Positions 55,810 to 64,000 of a DNA stretch of 64,000 bases are shown one piece after another. The position numbers and the translations under genes are program-made. A model generated the notes under the pieces. That model saw nothing but the letters and a program-made list of their open reading frames with translations, ran no database searches and was not told the origin of the DNA. Each line of letters starts with the position of its first letter. Position 1 is the stretch's first letter. The DNA is from an uncultured Clostridium sp. (GTDB taxonomy: Bacteria > Bacillota > Clostridia > Lachnospirales > Lachnospiraceae), in assembly GCA_900542035.1 (NCBI GenBank), contig UQMJ01000002.1, positions 139,770-203,769 of the forward strand, given 5' to 3'.

Positions 55810-57354
55810 CTATTTTGCGTAATCGATCACCCGTGATTCTCGGATAACGTTTACCTTAATCTGACCTGGATATTCCAGTTCGTCCTCGATTCTCTTTGAA
55901 ATGTCACGAGCCAGCAATACCATGCCGTCATCGTTAATCTGCTCCGGAACAACCATAATCCGGACTTCTCTTCCTGCTTGAATCGCAAAGGACTTGTCCA
56001 CTCCTTTAAAGGAATTGGTAATATCTTCTAACTGTTTTAATCTGTTGGTATATGTCTCCAGAGTCTCTCGCCTTGCACCTGGTCTTGCAGCAGAAATGGT
56101 ATCTGCAGCCTGAACAATGCAGGCAATCAAACTCTGTGGTTCAACATCGCCATGGTGAGATTCCACTGCGTTAATTACGGTCGCTGACTCTTTGTACTTG
56201 CGGCACAGATCAACGCCTAACTGAATATGAGAACCTTCCATCTCATGGTCAACGGACTTGCCAATGTCATGTAATAATCCGGCGCGTTTGGCCAGACGGA
56301 CATCTAAGCCCATCTCTGCTGCCAGTAATCCGGCAAGATGAGCTACTTCAATTGAGTGCTTTAATGCATTCTGTCCATAGCTGGTTCTGAATTTCATCTT
56401 ACCCAGAAGTCTTACTAATTCGGGATGAATACCGTGAATGCCAACCTCAAGGGTTGCGGCTTCGCCCTCTTCCCGCATCATTGTTTCTACTTCTTTTTGT
56501 GCCTTTTCAACCATCTCTTCGATTCTGGCCGGATGAATCCGTCCGTCCACAATCAGACGCTCTAAGGCAATCCGAGCAACTTCCCGTCGAATCGGATCAA
56601 ATCCTGATAGTACGACTGCTTCCGGAGTATCGTCAATAATCAGTTCTACGCCGGTCAAGGTCTCTAAAGTACGGATATTGCGGCCTTCTCGTCCAATAAT
56701 ACGGCCTTTCATCTCATCGTTAGGAAGCTGTACGACAGAAACTGTTGTCTCTGCAACATGATCGGCAGCACATCTCTGGATGGCTGTCACAATGTAATCC
56801 TTTGCCTTTTTATCGGCTTCTTCTTTTGCTTTGTTTTCCAGTTCCTTAATCATTTTTGCAGTATCATGCTTTACGTCTTCTTCAACAGATTTTAAAAGAT
56901 ATTCCTTTGCCTGTTCGGAGGTTAGACCTGAAATTTTTTCCAGTTCCTGTATCCCTTTCTCGTAAAGTAAATCCACTTCTGCAGAACGCTTGCCTAAAGA
57001 TTCCTCTCTGGAAAGTAATCCTGCTTCCCTTTTTTCAAGGGCATCTGCTTTCTTTTCTACGTTTTCTTCTTTGCTTAATACTCGCCGTTCATAACGCTGA
57101 AGTTCTGCTCTTCTTTCTTTTGTTTCTTTGTCCAGCTCATTCTTAGTCTTTAACGACTCTTCCTTTGCTTCCAGAAGAGCTTCCCGCTTCTTGGTTTCTG
57201 CTACCTTTAACGCTTCATCTATTATCTCCCTGGACTTTTCCTCGGCTGAACCAATCTTACTCTCATAACTTTTAATCCGGTATTGGGTCGCCGCAACCCA
57301 GGTAATAACAGCTACTACTACGCCTGTTATACATGCAGCTATTACTGGTGACAC
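55810..57354 (-). CDS. rny: Ribonuclease Y
   Basis: 514 residues, GTG start behind AAGGAGGTG. N-terminal membrane anchor (about 1-22), a long charged coiled coil (25-200), a KH domain (GRIIGREGRNIRTLETLTG), and an HD domain with HDIGKSVDHEMEGSH supplying the metal ligands. Membrane-bound endonuclease that starts mRNA decay in Firmicutes. It would be the enzyme acting on the structured leaders and spacers seen here. Confidence 0.96.
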   Translation of the reverse strand: MSPVIAACITGVVVAVITWVAATQYRIKSYESKIGSAEEKSREIIDEALKVAETKKREALLEAKEESLKTKNELDKETKERRAELQRYERRVLSKEENVEKKADALEKREAGLLSREESLGKRSAEVDLLYEKGIQELEKISGLTSEQAKEYLLKSVEEDVKHDTAKMIKELENKAKEEADKKAKDYIVTAIQRCAADHVAETTVSVVQLPNDEMKGRIIGREGRNIRTLETLTGVELIIDDTPEAVVLSGFDPIRREVARIALERLIVDGRIHPARIEEMVEKAQKEVETMMREEGEAATLEVGIHGIHPELVRLLGKMKFRTSYGQNALKHSIEVAHLAGLLAAEMGLDVRLAKRAGLLHDIGKSVDHEMEGSHIQLGVDLCRKYKESATVINAVESHHGDVEPQSLIACIVQAADTISAARPGARRETLETYTNRLKQLEDITNSFKGVDKSFAIQAGREVRIMVVPEQINDDGMVLLARDISKRIEDELEYPGQIKVNVIRESRVIDYAK

Positions 57355-57402
57355 AGGAGCACCTCCTTATTTAGTTTTCATTGTACGAACTACAACAGTA
57401 TA

Positions 57403-57431
57403 ATTTTATACGTTTTTCGGTAATGTGTCAA
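57403..57431 (-). promoter_or_regulatory. rny promoter
   Basis: -35 TTGACA (57426-57431), 17-bp spacer, -10 TAAAAT (57403-57408). Confidence 0.82.
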
Positions 57432-57461
57432 GTCTAATACAAAGTGTTTGGGAAATTACAG

Positions 57462-58085
57462 TCAATCTGCCCAAATATCCTCCTGCATTTTTGTCATAAC
57501 ACTATGAATCACTTCAAAGGAGTATCCCTTTCGAGCCAGCATTCCAACCGCTCTCTCATATTCTTTCCGTTCTAATGCCCTTCCCCAAAACCCTTTTTTC
57601 TCTAAAAGTGCCTGAACCTGGGCCTTTTCATCAATATTCTGTTCCTCTAAAATCTGTTCTGCCAGTTCCCTGCTGACTCCCTTCTGCAAAAGGCTGTTCA
57701 TCATCTGGCGCCGGCTCTTGCTCCGGCTGTGTGACTGCACATACCTGGTTCCATATGCTTCGTCATCTACATAATGAAATCGCAGAGTCATGGAAACAGC
57801 TGACTCCACCGCCTGTTCCGGATAACCCTCTCTGGCTAAACGTGCCCGCAGGGCTGATTCCGTCTTATCTGAAAATTCAAGGAGATGAAGCGCCCGCTCC
57901 CTCGCCCTTGCACATAAAGTCTCCATTATTTCTGACAATACTTTTTCTTCAAGAAGCATTCCTTCTTCCATTCGGAATTTGCGGATGTCACTGGGATATA
58001 AGACAAGCGCAAGATCCCCTTCTAAAAGGATCTTGCGTCTTTTCTTATCAAACTCCGCAATACTCAGTACCCGAAGTCTGCTCAT
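57462..58085 (-). CDS. recX: Regulatory protein RecX
   Basis: 207 residues. Three-helix RecX repeats: ALHLLEFSDKTESALRARLAREG, RFHYVDDEAYGTRYVQSHSR and RQMMNSLLQKGVSRELAEQIL. Longer than E. coli RecX, normal for Firmicutes. Overlaps recA by 4 bp, so it is made with RecA and limits its filaments. Confidence 0.93.
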   Translation of the reverse strand: MSRLRVLSIAEFDKKRRKILLEGDLALVLYPSDIRKFRMEEGMLLEEKVLSEIMETLCARARERALHLLEFSDKTESALRARLAREGYPEQAVESAVSMTLRFHYVDDEAYGTRYVQSHSRSKSRRQMMNSLLQKGVSRELAEQILEEQNIDEKAQVQALLEKKGFWGRALERKEYERAVGMLARKGYSFEVIHSVMTKMQEDIWAD

Positions 58086-59152
58086 TCTTTTTCACTCTTC
58101 GTTTCTGCCGCAGTTTCTCTGGCTTCCTGTTCCTGAACCTGTCCTTTTCCAGAACCTCCCTGAAGATTGTATTTATCTCTTACCTGCTGTTCAATCTCCT
58201 GACAGATTTCCTGGTTATTCTGCAGATAAATTTTGGCATTCTCGCGGCCCTGTCCAATCTTGGCTCCATTGTAAGCATACCAGGCTCCGCTCTTTTCTAC
58301 GATGTTTTCCTTAGCCGCCAGATCTAAAATATCCCCAACCTTGGAAATCCCCTTACCGAACATAATGTCAAACTCAGCCTCTTTAAATGGAGGCGCAATC
58401 TTATTTTTTACAACCTTTACCCTTACACGGCTTCCAATGGCCTCTCCTCCCTGTTTTAAGGTCTCAGTGCGGCGTACATCCAGACGGACGGAAGAGTAGA
58501 ACTTCAGCGCGCGGCCGCCTGTCGTCGTCTCTGGATTTCCAAACATCACGCCAACTTTTTCACGAAGCTGATTAATGAAAATCACAATACAATTGGACTT
58601 GCTGATCACTGCAGTCAATTTTCTCAAAGCCTGGGACATCAGACGGGCCTGAAGGCCTACATGGGAATCTCCCATCTCACCGTCAATCTCTGCCTTTGGA
58701 ACCAGAGCTGCAACAGAGTCCACAATTACAATATCTACCGCTCCGGAACGCACCATCGTCTCTGTAATCTCCAGCGCCTGCTCTCCATTATCCGGCTGGG
58801 AAATGTAAAGGTTATCAATATCTACCCCTATGGCCTTTGCATAAACTGGATCCAGTGCGTGTTCTGCGTCGATGAATCCGGCAATCCCGCCTCTTTTCTG
58901 GACTTCTGCTACCATATGAAGAGCAACGGTTGTCTTACCACTGGACTCTGGACCGTAAATCTCCACAATACGTCCTCTCGGAACCCCGCCTAGTCCTAAT
59001 GCAATATCCAGACTTAAAGAACCAGTCGGAATCGTCTCGATATTCATGTTTACTCCGGATTCTCCAAGTTTCATCACGGAACCCTTGCCATAAGCTTTTT
59101 CAATCTGGGTTAAAGCGGCATCCAATGCTTTTAATTTATCGTCTTTATTCAT
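58082..59152 (-). CDS. recA: Recombinase RecA
   Basis: 356 residues from the ATG at 59152 behind GGAGG. Walker A GPESSGKTT, the loop NQLREKVGVMFGNPETTTGG, and the DNA-binding L2 region are all intact; the C-terminal tail is Glu/Gly-rich and ends KSEKE. Catalyses strand exchange and LexA cleavage. Under a LexA box. Confidence 0.98.
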   Translation of the reverse strand: MNKDDKLKALDAALTQIEKAYGKGSVMKLGESGVNMNIETIPTGSLSLDIALGLGGVPRGRIVEIYGPESSGKTTVALHMVAEVQKRGGIAGFIDAEHALDPVYAKAIGVDIDNLYISQPDNGEQALEITETMVRSGAVDIVIVDSVAALVPKAEIDGEMGDSHVGLQARLMSQALRKLTAVISKSNCIVIFINQLREKVGVMFGNPETTTGGRALKFYSSVRLDVRRTETLKQGGEAIGSRVRVKVVKNKIAPPFKEAEFDIMFGKGISKVGDILDLAAKENIVEKSGAWYAYNGAKIGQGRENAKIYLQNNQEICQEIEQQVRDKYNLQGGSGKGQVQEQEARETAAETKSEKE

Positions 59153-59166
59153 ATCGTCCTCCAATG

Positions 59167-59180
59167 CGAACAAATGTTCT
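59167..59180. promoter_or_regulatory. LexA (SOS) box of recA
   Basis: CGAAC-AAAT-GTTC-T, one base off the Gram-positive consensus CGAACnnnnGTTCG, lying between the -10 and the ribosome-binding site. Confidence 0.88.
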
Positions 59181-59193
59181 ATCTGTACCTATA

Positions 59194-59222
59194 ACTATAA
59201 TATATCCTTATTGAAATGTCAA
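59194..59222 (-). promoter_or_regulatory. recA promoter
   Basis: -35 TTGACA (59217-59222), 17-bp spacer, -10 TATAGT (59194-59199). Confidence 0.85.
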
Positions 59223-59463
59223 CTGGTAATTTTGATTCCCACCGTCAACTATCACCGCCCTTCTTCGTCCACACTCATTTGTCATACAGGAAATTTCCGG
59301 AGAATACCGGTTAAGCAATCGGGCAGAAAGAAACTCTGCCGAACATAGAAATTATATCGTATTCAGGAACTGGATTCAAGACTCTTTTTTGGAAAATCAA
59401 AGATTCTAATCCCCTTCCTTTGTCTTATTACATATCTTAATAAAAAAAGGATGGTATTTTTAT

Positions 59464-60354
59464 GTGGATCAGGTAAAATCTGAAATTCGCTGGCAGGAAG
59501 CTTACAGACAGGGGCTTACCGGCAAGGGAATTGGCGTTGCCATATTGGACACCGGTATTTTTCCCCATCAGGATTTTGATAATCGGATTCTTGCATTTCA
59601 GGATTTTTTAAACCATAAACGCAATCCCTATGACAACAATGGACACGGAACTCACATCTCTGCCATTATCGGGGGCAGCGGAGCCGCTTCTGAAGGACGG
59701 TATGCCGGCATTGCCCCAAAATGCAATTTAATCAGTGTGAAGGTCTTGGATCAGCAGGGAAATGGCTTTGCCTCCGATGTGTTGTCCGGACTTTCCTGGA
59801 TCCGCAGCCATAAGGACAAGTACGGCATCCGTATTATCAATATCTCCGTCGGTTCTTTTACAAGGAAAGGAATGACCGAAAATTCCGCGCTGGTCAGAGG
59901 CGTCAATGCCGCATGGGATGACGGCCTGGTCGTTGTAGTCGCAGCTGGAAATAATGGTCCCGCGCGCATGACGATCACGACCCCTGGAATCAGCCGGAAG
60001 GTAATCACAGTAGGCTGTTCTGACGACTATCATGAGGTTCTGGTTTCCGGAAACCGGATGGTAGATTATTCCGGACGCGGCCCCACTTACGCCTGCATCC
60101 GCAAACCGGATGTTGTGGCCCCAGGCTCCCGCATTGTAAGCTGCAAAAACGCCTCTGGCCTCTACCAGATTAAAAGCGGCACTTCCATGTCTACCCCTAT
60201 TGTTTCCGGAGCGGTTGCACTTTTTCTGGAAAAATATCCTAATCTATCTAATAAAGAAGTAAAGCTAAAACTGAGGGAATCCTGCAGAGATTTGGGGCTT
60301 CCTCCCAATCAGCAGGGGTGGGGGCTTTTAGATATAGAACGGCTGCTGCAATAA
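59464..60354 (+). CDS. Intracellular subtilisin-family serine protease (S8)
   Basis: 296 residues, GTG start nine bases after AAAGGATGG; the ATG two bases upstream is out of frame. Catalytic triad in AILDTGIFPHQDF (Asp), NNGHGTHISAIIGG (His) and SGTSMSTPIVSGAVA (Ser), with oxyanion Asn in VVAAGNNGPA. No signal peptide or pro-region, so it is a cytoplasmic, ISP/AprX-like enzyme. The PHQDF-type start matches Clostridia proteins of unknown substrate. Convergent with lysA; no clear sigma-A promoter, so sporulation control is possible. Confidence 0.9.
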   Translation: MDQVKSEIRWQEAYRQGLTGKGIGVAILDTGIFPHQDFDNRILAFQDFLNHKRNPYDNNGHGTHISAIIGGSGAASEGRYAGIAPKCNLISVKVLDQQGNGFASDVLSGLSWIRSHKDKYGIRIINISVGSFTRKGMTENSALVRGVNAAWDDGLVVVVAAGNNGPARMTITTPGISRKVITVGCSDDYHEVLVSGNRMVDYSGRGPTYACIRKPDVVAPGSRIVSCKNASGLYQIKSGTSMSTPIVSGAVALFLEKYPNLSNKEVKLKLRESCRDLGLPPNQQGWGLLDIERLLQ

Positions 60355-60433
60355 TGGTATCGTATCCTATCGCAACCTTAAGAATTTCTTAATAATCTTT
60401 TTCGAGAACATTCAAACATTATTTTCCAGCCTG

Positions 60434-60538
60434 TGCTATACTAACACCATAAGAAATGCAGTTAATCCTGAATCCTTTTGAAATCGAAATTCGGAAAAAA
60501 AGCAAAGTCTCGTACCCATCACATACGAGGCTTTTTTT
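60434..60538 (+). ncRNA. Possible small RNA or long 3' region after the subtilase
   Basis: An extended -10 element TGCTATACT (box 60437-60442; no good -35) is followed by about 90 bases without a reading frame. These end in a clear terminator (9-bp stem 60506-60514 with 60524-60532, one G-U, then UUUUUUU). It may be a short independent RNA, or simply the subtilase terminator 150 bases after the stop. Confidence 0.4.
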
Positions 60539-60562
60539 CCGCCCATTTTTAAGAACGCGACA

Positions 60563-60605
60563 GAAAAAAAGAAGCGGCAAATACATTCTGTAAATGCCGC
60601 TTCTT
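60563..60605 (-). terminator. Terminator after lysA
   Basis: 11-bp stem AAGAAGCGGCA/TGCCGCTTCTT followed by UUUUUUU on the minus strand. Confidence 0.87.
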
Positions 60606-60619
60606 CTTATTGCCGGATG

Positions 60620-61891
60620 TTATTTTCCGTACTTTTTCATAATATCGCAGAAATCAAAGGTAGCAAAATAATCCTTTGGCGTTTCGGCGCGTCGGATCAT
60701 CTGAACCGTACCGTCTTCTTTCAAAAGCAATTCTGCTGATTTCAATTTTCCGTTATAATTGTATCCCATTGAAAAACCATGGGCTCCCGTATCGTGAATA
60801 ACCAGATAGTCTCCCATTTCAATCTCCGGAAGCATCCGGTCGATAGCAAATTTGTCATTGTTTTCACACAAAGAGCCGGTAATATCATATTTATGATCGC
60901 AGACTGCATCCTCTTTGCCCAGTACCGTAATATGATGGTAAGCGCCATACATCGCAGGCCGCATCAGGTTTACTGCGCAGGCATCTACTCCGATGTATTC
61001 TTTGTGGGTATGCTTTTCGTGGATCGCCTTTGTTACCAGGCAGCCGTAAGGTCCCATCATAAACCGGCCCAGTTCGGTATAAATCTCCACATCGCCCATG
61101 CCAGCCGGCGTCAGCACTTCCTCATAGACTTTGCGGACGCCTTCGCCGATTGCATAAATATCATTTGGCTCCTGATCCGGACGGTAAGGGATTCCAATTC
61201 CGCCGGACAGATTAATAAATTTAATATGGGCTCCGGTCTTTTTCTGAAGCTCAACTGCCAGTTCAAAAAGCACCTTGGCAAGCATTGGATAATAATCGTT
61301 GGTTACCGTATTGCTGGCCAGGAATGCATGGATTCCAAAATTCTTCGCACCCTTTTCTTTCAGAATTCGGAATGCTTCAAAAATCTGATCCGTCGTCATA
61401 CCATATTTGGCATCGCCTGGGTTATCCATAATGTCATTGCTGATTTTAAACAGCCCGCCTGGGTTATACCGGCAGCTAATGGTTTCCGGAATATATCCCA
61501 ACGTTTCTTCCAGACAGGAAATATGGGTAATATCGTCCAAGTTGATAATGGCCCCCAGTTTTTCTGCAAATGCAAACTCTTCCGGCGGAGTGTCATTGGA
61601 AGAAAACATAATGTCATGGCCAGAAAATCCACAGGCGTCTGACATCATCAGCTCTGTCATAGAAGAACAGTCTGTGCCGCAGCCATATTCTTTTAAAATA
61701 TTTAAAAGGAATGGATTGGGAGTTGCTTTTACTGCAAAATATTCCCGATAACCTTTATTCCAGGAGAACGCTTCCTTCAGCCGTTTTGCATTTTCCCGAA
61801 TCCCCTTTTCATCATAGAGATGGAAAGGAGTCGGATATGCCTGGGCAATGCCTTCTGCCTGCTTTAAACTTACAAATGGTCTTTTTTCCAT
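60620..61891 (-). CDS. lysA: Diaminopimelate decarboxylase-like PLP enzyme
   Basis: 423 residues from the ATG at 61891 (GGAGG twelve bases upstream); the frame extends to 61975 without a site. Fold III decarboxylase: the PLP lysine lies in YREYFAVKATPNPFLLNILK, with HAFLASNT, the glycine-rich SGGIGIPYRP, and GVDACAVNLMRP/CENNDKF near the active-site Cys. It would convert meso-diaminopimelate to lysine. ETISCRYNPGG and MGPYGCLV differ from classical LysA, so a carboxynorspermidine or other branch enzyme is possible. Downstream of pyk. Confidence 0.8.
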   Translation of the reverse strand: MEKRPFVSLKQAEGIAQAYPTPFHLYDEKGIRENAKRLKEAFSWNKGYREYFAVKATPNPFLLNILKEYGCGTDCSSMTELMMSDACGFSGHDIMFSSNDTPPEEFAFAEKLGAIINLDDITHISCLEETLGYIPETISCRYNPGGLFKISNDIMDNPGDAKYGMTTDQIFEAFRILKEKGAKNFGIHAFLASNTVTNDYYPMLAKVLFELAVELQKKTGAHIKFINLSGGIGIPYRPDQEPNDIYAIGEGVRKVYEEVLTPAGMGDVEIYTELGRFMMGPYGCLVTKAIHEKHTHKEYIGVDACAVNLMRPAMYGAYHHITVLGKEDAVCDHKYDITGSLCENNDKFAIDRMLPEIEMGDYLVIHDTGAHGFSMGYNYNGKLKSAELLLKEDGTVQMIRRAETPKDYFATFDFCDIMKKYGK

Positions 61892-61961
61892 AATTGAATC
61901 TGTACCTCCAAGCGTGATGCAATGGCCTTTTGTAAAAATATCGTGATTCCGGACAACGGAT

Positions 61962-63395
61962 TTAGATAGACACAACCCTCATGATATTGGTCTGCGCTGC
62001 CGGCTCATGACGGCTTGCAAAGTTTACCACTCCGGCAGTCACAACCGCCAGATCGCCTTCTTTTACTAATTCCATTGCTTTTAACTCGTCGATGGAAGAC
62101 TCAATCAGCTCATCCGTAGAATCTGCACGACGGGACCAGATTGGCTTTACACCCCAGTAAATCATCATCTGACGAACAACAGACATACTTGGGGACATTC
62201 CCATAATGTGAGCAGCCGGACGCCACTTAGACAGCATTCTTGCAGTAAATCCGGTAATGGTAGGAGTTACGATAGCGGAAGCTCCCAGCTCATGCGCTGT
62301 GGAAACAGACGCATAACAAACTGCTCCGGATACGTTCTGGTTTTTGCTTGCGCAGACTTTTCTTCTCCGGTAATCGGAATAATCCAGGTGAGACTCGGTA
62401 TCTTCAATAATCTGTACCATCATCTTCAACGCCTCAATTGGATACTTGCCCATTGCAGTCTCTCCGGACAGCATTACAACATCCGTGCCGTCATAAACTG
62501 CATTTGCAACGTCCGTTACCTCTGCACGTGTAGGTCTTGGATTGCGGATCATAGAATCCAGCATCTGGGTAGCGGTAATAACGACCTTTCCTGCTTCGTT
62601 GCACTTGTGGATAATCTGCTTCTGGATATACGGCAGCTTCTGGGCCGGAATCTCCACTCCTAAGTCGCCTCGCGCAACCATAATTCCGTCGCTGACCTCA
62701 ATAATCTCATCTAAGTTCTGAAGGCCTTCTGCATTTTCAATCTTAGAAATAATCTGGATGCTGGATCCGGCATCGTCTAACATCTGGCGGATCTCGCGGA
62801 TTGCATCTGCTGTCCGTACGAAAGAAGCCGCAATAAAGTCAAATCCTTCTTTGATAGCAAAGCGGATGTCCTCTTTATCCTTATCTGTTAATGCAGGAAG
62901 CTTAATCTTTACGTTTGGTACGTTGACGCCCTTTCTCTCTCCCAGCTCGCCGCCATTGATAACGGTGCAGACAATGTCCTCCCCGTTTACTTCCTTTACT
63001 TCCAGCTCAATTAAGCCGTCATCAATCAGAATCTTGTTTCCTGCAGAAACGTCTTCATTCAGTCCATTGTAATTAATATGGGCAATCTCACAATCTCCTT
63101 CTACTTCACGGGTTGTAAGCGTATAGGTCTGTCCTGCTTCCAGCATTACTTTCTGATGTTCTTTTAATAATCCGGTACGAATCTCCGGTCCTTTGGTGTC
63201 CAGAAGGGCTGCGATTGGACGCCCTACTTCTTTGCGGACCTTTTTCAGCAGCTCCAGACGTCCCTTATGCTCTGCGTAGCTTCCGTGGGAAAAATTGAAA
63301 CGGGCTACATCCATGTTGTTCAGCGCCAGGCCTTTCATAATCTCATAATTATCTGTATTCGGCCCCATCGTACAAATGATTTTTGTTTTTTTCAC
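61962..63395 (-). CDS. pyk: Pyruvate kinase
   Basis: 477 residues, GTG start with GGAGG nine bases upstream. Barrel motifs KIICTMGPNTDN, DTKGPEIRTG, ISKIENAEGL, MVARGDLGVEIP and VITATQMLDSMI are complete. It is the short form without the extra C-terminal PEP-utilising domain that many Bacilli enzymes carry. Last step of glycolysis and the exit of carbon from the glycerol pathway. 41 bases after the rhomboid-like gene and likely cotranscribed. Confidence 0.97.
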   Translation of the reverse strand: MKKTKIICTMGPNTDNYEIMKGLALNNMDVARFNFSHGSYAEHKGRLELLKKVRKEVGRPIAALLDTKGPEIRTGLLKEHQKVMLEAGQTYTLTTREVEGDCEIAHINYNGLNEDVSAGNKILIDDGLIELEVKEVNGEDIVCTVINGGELGERKGVNVPNVKIKLPALTDKDKEDIRFAIKEGFDFIAASFVRTADAIREIRQMLDDAGSSIQIISKIENAEGLQNLDEIIEVSDGIMVARGDLGVEIPAQKLPYIQKQIIHKCNEAGKVVITATQMLDSMIRNPRPTRAEVTDVANAVYDGTDVVMLSGETAMGKYPIEALKMMVQIIEDTESHLDYSDYRRRKVCASKNQNVSGAVCYASVSTAHELGASAIVTPTITGFTARMLSKWRPAAHIMGMSPSMSVVRQMMIYWGVKPIWSRRADSTDELIESSIDELKAMELVKEGDLAVVTAGVVNFASRHEPAAQTNIMRVVSI

Positions 63396-63436
63396 TTTCT
63401 TTTTCCTCCAAATTTTAGTGGGTGTCTACTTGGTAC

Positions 63437-64000
63437 CTACTGTTTTTCCTGGGTACTGCTTTTGGTCACGTGCTGGTGGGTATATAAGTGATCCTGACAG
63501 TACTCATAATTCCCTTCGCATTTTGAACAGTAGCGGAATTCCATTCCAGGTCCATCTAATTCTGTCCTTCCACAAACCGCGCATTTATGGCGGGTTCTTC
63601 CCTGCGGCTTCATCTGAACCTGAGTTTTAAAATCATGCTTTCTTTTTACTTCTTTTGGATTAATCCTGCTGTAATTGCGGGTTAATAAGAAGAACAGAAT
63701 CACATTAGCCATCGTCAGGCCAATTTCGATCCGAGTCAGCAAGTCTCCGGTAATCAGATAATAGAGATAAATTGCTCCCTCTGCCACGGCCAGCCACTTA
63801 GCCTTAACAGGGATGATATACATTAATAAAAATTCCACATCTGGGAAGGTCAGGGCAAATGCAAAAAACAAAGAAAAATCCAAAGCCACCGGAAGCAGTC
63901 TGGGGCTTTGTCCGAAAATCAAAGTAAGAATAATTTCTGCCAGCACGTGTCCGACAATTCCTAACAGGAAATACACGTTAAACCGGAATGCTCCCCAGAC
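63437..64000 (-). CDS. Rhomboid-like membrane protein with C-terminal zinc-finger, partial
   Basis: The frame is open to the window edge, giving 188 residues of the C-terminal part; the N-terminus lies outside. It begins VWGAFRFNVYFLLGIVGH, then about four membrane segments, a basic linker (NYSRINPKEVKRKHDFKTQV), and a cysteine/histidine cluster (HKCAVCGRTELDGPG, FRYCSKCEGNYEYCQDH) likely to bind zinc. The membrane part looks rhomboid-derived but no Ser-His protease motif is visible in this part. Found in many Lachnospiraceae; function unknown. Confidence 0.75.
   Translation of the reverse strand, partial: VWGAFRFNVYFLLGIVGHVLAEIILTLIFGQSPRLLPVALDFSLFFAFALTFPDVEFLLMYIIPVKAKWLAVAEGAIYLYYLITGDLLTRIEIGLTMANVILFFLLTRNYSRINPKEVKRKHDFKTQVQMKPQGRTRHKCAVCGRTELDGPGMEFRYCSKCEGNYEYCQDHLYTHQHVTKSSTQEKQ

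Noticed and set aside
60779..61642. Plus-strand 287-codon open frame opposite lysA
   Set aside because: It is a shadow of the lysA coding strand; lysA has all expected motifs and this translation is rich in R, H and F with no family likeness.
61892..61961. Lysine riboswitch or T-box before lysA
   Set aside because: The gap after pyk is only about 70 bases, too short for either element, and no conserved T-box sequence is present.

Overview
The window looks like a chromosome segment of an anaerobic, endospore-forming Firmicute of the Clostridia, most likely a Lachnospiraceae member. This is inferred from SpoVAF- and SpoIIM-type sporulation proteins, the RNase Y and recA-recX order, a LexA box of the Bacillus/Clostridium type, GlpP-type antitermination, strong AGGAGG ribosome-binding sites and near-consensus sigma-A promoters. 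No rRNA, tRNA, CRISPR array, complete insertion sequence or phage module was found.

Layout. 0-4 kb: an SdpR/SdpI-type repressor and membrane-protein pair with a perfect operator, an unannotated small-RNA gene with its own promoter and terminator, a GNAT acetyltransferase and an orphan spoVAF. 3.7-16.7 kb: a glycerol and glycerophosphodiester regulon. It contains glpP, a glycerophosphodiesterase, a Ugp-like ABC transporter, a three-gene glycerol-3-phosphate dehydrogenase set (GlpA-like, FAD/NAD oxidoreductase, DUF1667), glpK and an mgtC-like gene. Three leaders in it (ugpB, glpA, glpK) carry related hairpin motifs overlapping a terminator, which I read as GlpP RNA targets. 16.7-23 kb: YitT, NhaC, an SseB-like protein, a small membrane protein, and a LysR regulator divergent from a split chromate transporter. 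23-26.7 kb: a glycosyltransferase fused to a MarR-like domain, a class M sirtuin/zinc-macrodomain pair and an HxlR regulator. 26.7-32.8 kb: a complete oppABCDF-type operon with structured intergenic RNA.

32.8-37 kb: a MATE pump under a classic 19-bp-spacer MerR promoter, then an AT-rich, probably acquired AlbA/Schlafen-like gene bracketed by a 58-bp direct repeat. 37-45.8 kb: RlmCD-type RNA methyltransferase, PcrA, DUF1836, YerC, a Cof phosphatase and an aconitase-superfamily hydratase. 46-53.6 kb: a more AT-rich accessory metabolic locus (UroD-family methyltransferase-like protein, ABC transporter, M24 peptidase, GntR regulator, L-cysteine desulfidase). Both of its promoters share an ATATTA-N4-TAATAT operator. 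53.6-64 kb: core genes (spoIIM, nudF, proC, rny, recX, recA, an intracellular subtilase, lysA, pyk, and a partial rhomboid-like gene).

The most interesting signals are regulatory: the small RNA with three G-rich loops at about 1.12-1.26 kb, the three-leader antiterminator family, and the GntR regulon that ties a methyltransferase-like protein and transporter to cysteine desulfidation. Starts were moved from the longest open frame wherever a good ribosome-binding site favoured an internal codon. Residue positions and identities were counted by eye.
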